Positions 4,416 through 7,161 of a DNA stretch of 7,161 nucleotides are shown piece after piece. The DNA lies in NCBI GenBank assembly GCA_945486175.1, contig CALYTA010000047.1:1-7161 (forward strand). Direction: 5' to 3'. The notes under the pieces are model-generated. The model was given only the letters and a program-made list of their open reading frames with translations, was not told where the DNA came from and searched no databases. Positions within the stretch are counted from its first letter, which is position 1. The number at the start of each line of letters is the position of its first letter. The position numbers and the translations under genes are program-made. This DNA is from an uncultured Clostridia bacterium. Lineage in GTDB: Bacteria > Bacillota > Clostridia > Oscillospirales > Butyricicoccaceae.

Positions 4416-5747
4416 ATGAAAGCAGTCAAAAGATGTATTGCTGTTGTGCTGTGCGCGGCACTTCTGTCGGGCTGTTCGCTGATTTCCAGCGGGGATGACC
4501 TGCTGCAGACACCCCGGCCGTCGGAAAATTTTATGCTGCTGCAAGAACAGCTGGAACAGATCATGGGCGACACGATGACCTACGTGTCGCCACAGGGCGG
4601 TGAATACCGCAATACCGTCACGTTCGAGGATATCGACGGCGACAGTGAAAAAGAAGCCATTGCCTTTCTGCGCGAAGGTTCGGGCGGAAAGATTTATGTG
4701 TATGCCTTTGAGCTGGAGGACGATGAATATCGCCAGATCGGCTGCATTGAGGGCCCCGGCTCCGCGCTCGGCTCGATGTCATTTCTCAGGATCAATGAGA
4801 AGGATGAAGGCACGGGCAAGAAGCGGAAGGAAAAGCTCCTTGTGCTGACCTGGACGCTGTCCGGCGATGTCAAGCAGGGCATGACCGTATGCGCCGTGCA
4901 GGACGGAAGCCTTACGGAGGTGCTCGATGCGACCTATACCAACTATACGGTGAGCGACCTGGATGGTGACGGCTCAGAGGAGCTGTTCACTGTCACATAT
5001 GACGACACGGGGCGCAAAACCGCACAGGTCTATGATTACGCCGACAACAAAATGATTCTGCTTTCGCAGACCGATGCGACGCAGGATGTCCAGACCGTTG
5101 CCAACATCACGAAGGGCAAGCTGGATGAGGAAGGCAACCAGGCAGTATTTGTCGACAACAAATTTGAAAATGACAACGGCATCCAGACGGATATCTATGT
5201 GCTGGATAAGACCAGGCTGCGCAATGTCGCGTTGTCCGCCAATGCCTCCACGTATCGCTCGATTTCCCTGTATTACTGCTCGGATATCGATGGCGACGGC
5301 ATTATTGAGGTGCCGCAGCTGCAGCCGATGCCCGGTTATGAGGACAGCGATGCGACACAGACGCTGTGGATGGTGGACTGGTACCGCTACAGTATGAACG
5401 GTGCGACACAGCGGACACTGACCACGTATGACAGTCTTGCGGAGGGATGGACGTTCCGCTTCCCGAAGGAATGGCGCGGGGCCGTTACGGCGACAACCAC
5501 CAGTGAGGCCGGTGTCAGCCAGACAACCTTTATGCAGCCCGGGCAGTTAAATGACCCGCTGCTCACCATTTATGTATTTACCGGAGAGGATCGCGAGACC
5601 GCAGCCGGCTCGGGCGGGCTCATCGACCTCGGTTCAACCGCAGATACCTGTTTCGCCGCCAAGCTCGGCGAGAGCGAAAGCAGCTATCAGATATCGGAAG
5701 CTGAGGCTGTGGAAGCATTCAGCGTCGTACAAAGCGAATGGAAATAA
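4416..5747 (+). CDS. Putative lipoprotein with D-x-D-G-D (FG-GAP/VCBS-like) repeats
   Basis: A 443-residue exported lipoprotein. The signal peptide (residues 1-19: K2, K6, R7, then a hydrophobic core) ends in the lipobox LSGC, with C20 as the lipid-anchored cysteine. Three acidic motifs, DIDGDSEKE (72-80), DLDGDGSEE (181-189) and DIDGDGIIE (290-298), resemble the calcium-binding loops of FG-GAP/VCBS-type propeller repeats and are spaced exactly 109 residues apart. The last 110 or so residues (GWTFRFPKEWRG onward) look like a separate domain. The frame is open from 4188, but that start lies inside the antisense of tRNA-Leu. The ATG at 4416 (behind GGGTAGG) gives a proper signal peptide; the ATG at 4404 would add four residues. 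It is the first gene of an operon with a response regulator and histidine kinase, so an accessory role in signal sensing at the cell surface is plausible but unproven. Confidence 0.85.
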   Translation: MKAVKRCIAVVLCAALLSGCSLISSGDDLLQTPRPSENFMLLQEQLEQIMGDTMTYVSPQGGEYRNTVTFEDIDGDSEKEAIAFLREGSGGKIYVYAFELEDDEYRQIGCIEGPGSALGSMSFLRINEKDEGTGKKRKEKLLVLTWTLSGDVKQGMTVCAVQDGSLTEVLDATYTNYTVSDLDGDGSEELFTVTYDDTGRKTAQVYDYADNKMILLSQTDATQDVQTVANITKGKLDEEGNQAVFVDNKFENDNGIQTDIYVLDKTRLRNVALSANASTYRSISLYYCSDIDGDGIIEVPQLQPMPGYEDSDATQTLWMVDWYRYSMNGATQRTLTTYDSLAEGWTFRFPKEWRGAVTATTTSEAGVSQTTFMQPGQLNDPLLTIYVFTGEDRETAAGSGGLIDLGSTADTCFAAKLGESESSYQISEAEAVEAFSVVQSEWK

Positions 5748-5781
5748 CCATATATAGGGATGAAGGAGATCGGACACAATT

Positions 5782-6471
5782 ATGATGACACGCAAGGTAT
5801 TGGTTTTAGAGGATGAAGAAAACATCCGCAGCTTTGTCGTAATTAACCTCAAGCGTGCGGGCTATGAAGTCATTCAGGCGGGCAGCGGTGAGGAAGCGCT
5901 GGAGAAATTTCACAACAACACCGATGTGGCGGTCTGCATCCTCGATGTCATGCTCCCCGGTATCGACGGCTATGATGTCTGCCGCACACTGCGTGCGGAG
6001 GGCTATGAGGGCGGCATTATCATGCTGACTGCCCGCACACAGGAGTCCGATAAGGTCACCGGATTGATGACCGGTGCGGATGACTATGTAACCAAGCCGT
6101 TTTCCGTCGTTGAGCTGACCGCACGCGTCGATGCGCTGGTGCGCCGGCTCGGCCTGCATTCATTCTCGTCGGAGACCATCCAGAGCGGTGAATTCTGTCT
6201 GGATATGCGCGCGAGGGAATTGAAAAAGAACGGGCGCCGCGTCGATCTGACGCAGGTTGAGTTTTCACTGATGAAGACATTTTTGGAAAACCGCGGCCGC
6301 GCCATGGACCGTGAGGAGCTGCTCAGCGCGGTATGGGGCAAGAATTACTCCGGCGAGCTGAAAATTGTCGATGTCAACATCCGCCGTCTGCGCATCAAGG
6401 TGGAGGATGATCCGGCTTCCCCGAAGCACATCACGACGGTGCGCGGCTTCGGCTATATGTGGAAAGACTGA
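5782..6471 (+). CDS. OmpR/PhoB-family response regulator
   Basis: A 229-residue DNA-binding response regulator. The receiver domain (residues 4-120) has the acidic pocket E10/D11, the phospho-acceptor D55 in ILDVMLPG, T83 in MLTAR and K105 in TKPF, so it should be phosphorylatable. The C-terminal winged-helix domain (about 131-229) shows the LTQVEFSLM start, the recognition-helix region VDVNIRRLRIK and the closing wing VRGFGYMW. It lies 34 bases after the lipoprotein with no terminator between them and 17 bases before the histidine kinase, so all three are probably co-transcribed. AAGGAG at 5763-5768 is 13 bases before the first of two consecutive ATG codons, slightly long spacing. The target genes and signal are unknown; self-regulation of the operon is common in this family. 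Confidence 0.95.
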   Translation: MMTRKVLVLEDEENIRSFVVINLKRAGYEVIQAGSGEEALEKFHNNTDVAVCILDVMLPGIDGYDVCRTLRAEGYEGGIIMLTARTQESDKVTGLMTGADDYVTKPFSVVELTARVDALVRRLGLHSFSSETIQSGEFCLDMRARELKKNGRRVDLTQVEFSLMKTFLENRGRAMDREELLSAVWGKNYSGELKIVDVNIRRLRIKVEDDPASPKHITTVRGFGYMWKD

Positions 6472-6488
6472 CCAAGAAGGATTGATCT

Positions 6489-7161
6489 ATGGATAAAAAA
6501 GTTACTGCGGATACCAGGGAACTGCCTGATCTTTCGCAGGAATTTAAGGGGAACAAGCAGCAGGAGGGGCCGCGTGAATTCCGTGTGCAGCATGCGCGCG
6601 GCGGCCTCAAAGGGCGCTGGACGATGAACTCGATGACGATCATCACGGCGGCGCTTGCGATTGCTACCATTTTCATCACCATGATAGCGGCGAGCTATTA
6701 TTACAACAACATGCGGCAGAATCTTGTCACGCGCACGACGCAGTCGACGGGATTCCTCAACCGTTTCCTCAATTCCAGCTATGAGCAGTTCCTGTCCGCC
6801 GGGCAGTCGTTTGTCACCGGCTTTGAGGACAAGGACAAGCTGGAAATACAGATTGTTTCTTACAGCGGATACATCCTGTCGTCATCCTCATCGTTCACGC
6901 AGACCGGCAGCGCGCCGGGAACGGAGGATGTGGCGCAGTGCCTCGAGAACAACACAACGACCGTCTGGATGGGAAAGGATACGACATCGGGCGAGCGCGT
7001 AATGTCGGCTTCCTCCCCGCTGTACGATTCCAATCAGAATCTGATCGGCTGTGTGCGCTGCATCTCATCCATGGCGCTTGTACAGCGGCAGATTATGTAT
7101 ATTGTGCTTGCCTGCCTGCTGGTCGGGCTGTTTTTCGCGCTGACGGTTGAGCTTTCCAACC
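6489..7161 (+). CDS. Sensor histidine kinase, N-terminal part (cut by the window edge)
   Basis: The frame stays open from the ATG at 6489 to the window end, giving 224 residues. AGAAGG (6475-6480) is eight bases upstream. The order is: a hydrophilic cytoplasmic N-terminus of about 46 residues ending in a basic stretch (RGGLKGRW), a first membrane helix (about 48-69), an extracytoplasmic domain of about 130 residues with a PAS/Cache-like look (QIVSYSGYILSSS and VMSASSPLYDSNQNLIGCVR), and a second membrane helix (about 202-220). The HAMP, dimerisation and ATPase domains would lie beyond the edge and are not seen. The call therefore rests on topology and on the response regulator 17 bases upstream, its likely partner. 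The N-terminal tail before the first membrane helix is longer than in many such kinases. The ligand is unknown. Confidence 0.85.
   Translation, partial: MDKKVTADTRELPDLSQEFKGNKQQEGPREFRVQHARGGLKGRWTMNSMTIITAALAIATIFITMIAASYYYNNMRQNLVTRTTQSTGFLNRFLNSSYEQFLSAGQSFVTGFEDKDKLEIQIVSYSGYILSSSSSFTQTGSAPGTEDVAQCLENNTTTVWMGKDTTSGERVMSASSPLYDSNQNLIGCVRCISSMALVQRQIMYIVLACLLVGLFFALTVELSN

Overview
The window looks like a chromosomal segment of a fairly GC-rich anaerobic Firmicute, most likely a Clostridia member of the Oscillospiraceae/Butyricicoccaceae type. The grounds are AGGAGG-like ribosome binding sites, sigma-A type promoters with 17-18 base spacers, a DUF3793 protein (a family I know mainly from Clostridia), a Gram-positive style nicotinate phosphoribosyltransferase and an OmpR-type two-component operon led by a lipoprotein. 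The family assignment is inference. I see no mobile element, CRISPR array or phage gene.

Layout. At 22-612 (+) is a small HAD-superfamily phosphatase. It converges, through a GC-rich hairpin at 619-652, on pncB (nicotinate phosphoribosyltransferase, 671-2113, -). The 2114-2379 intergenic region carries two divergent promoters: one for pncB with an inverted repeat just upstream of its -35 box, and one for a DUF3793 gene (2380-2943, +). The DUF3793 promoter has a 16-bp palindrome on its start point, a terminator-like hairpin in the leader and a second copy of the palindrome beside the ribosome binding site. DUF3793 and a fumarylacetoacetate-hydrolase-family enzyme (3015-3881, -) converge on a perfect 13-bp hairpin.

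The 251-base gap at 3882-4132 is the least explained stretch. It holds a near-consensus promoter on the + strand (TTGAAA, 17 bases, TAGAAT), about 110 bases with no substantial ORF but with hairpins, and then a 12-bp stem followed by T6 in the + orientation. Together these look like a complete, independent small-RNA gene. It ends four bases before the 3' end of a tRNA-Leu(UAG) gene on the opposite strand (4133-4215, -), which has its own promoter.

From about 4296 to the right edge is a + strand operon: a lipoprotein with three acidic D-x-D-G-D repeats spaced exactly 109 residues apart (4416-5747), an OmpR/PhoB response regulator (5782-6471) and the sensor part of a histidine kinase cut by the window edge (6489 onward). 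The gaps are 34 and 17 bases with no terminator. The lipoprotein is therefore likely to be co-expressed with, and perhaps to feed into, the two-component system. Its mRNA leader contains a long hairpin capped by a GUGA tetraloop.

The most interesting items are the candidate small RNA at 4019-4129 and the double-operator plus leader-hairpin control region in front of DUF3793.
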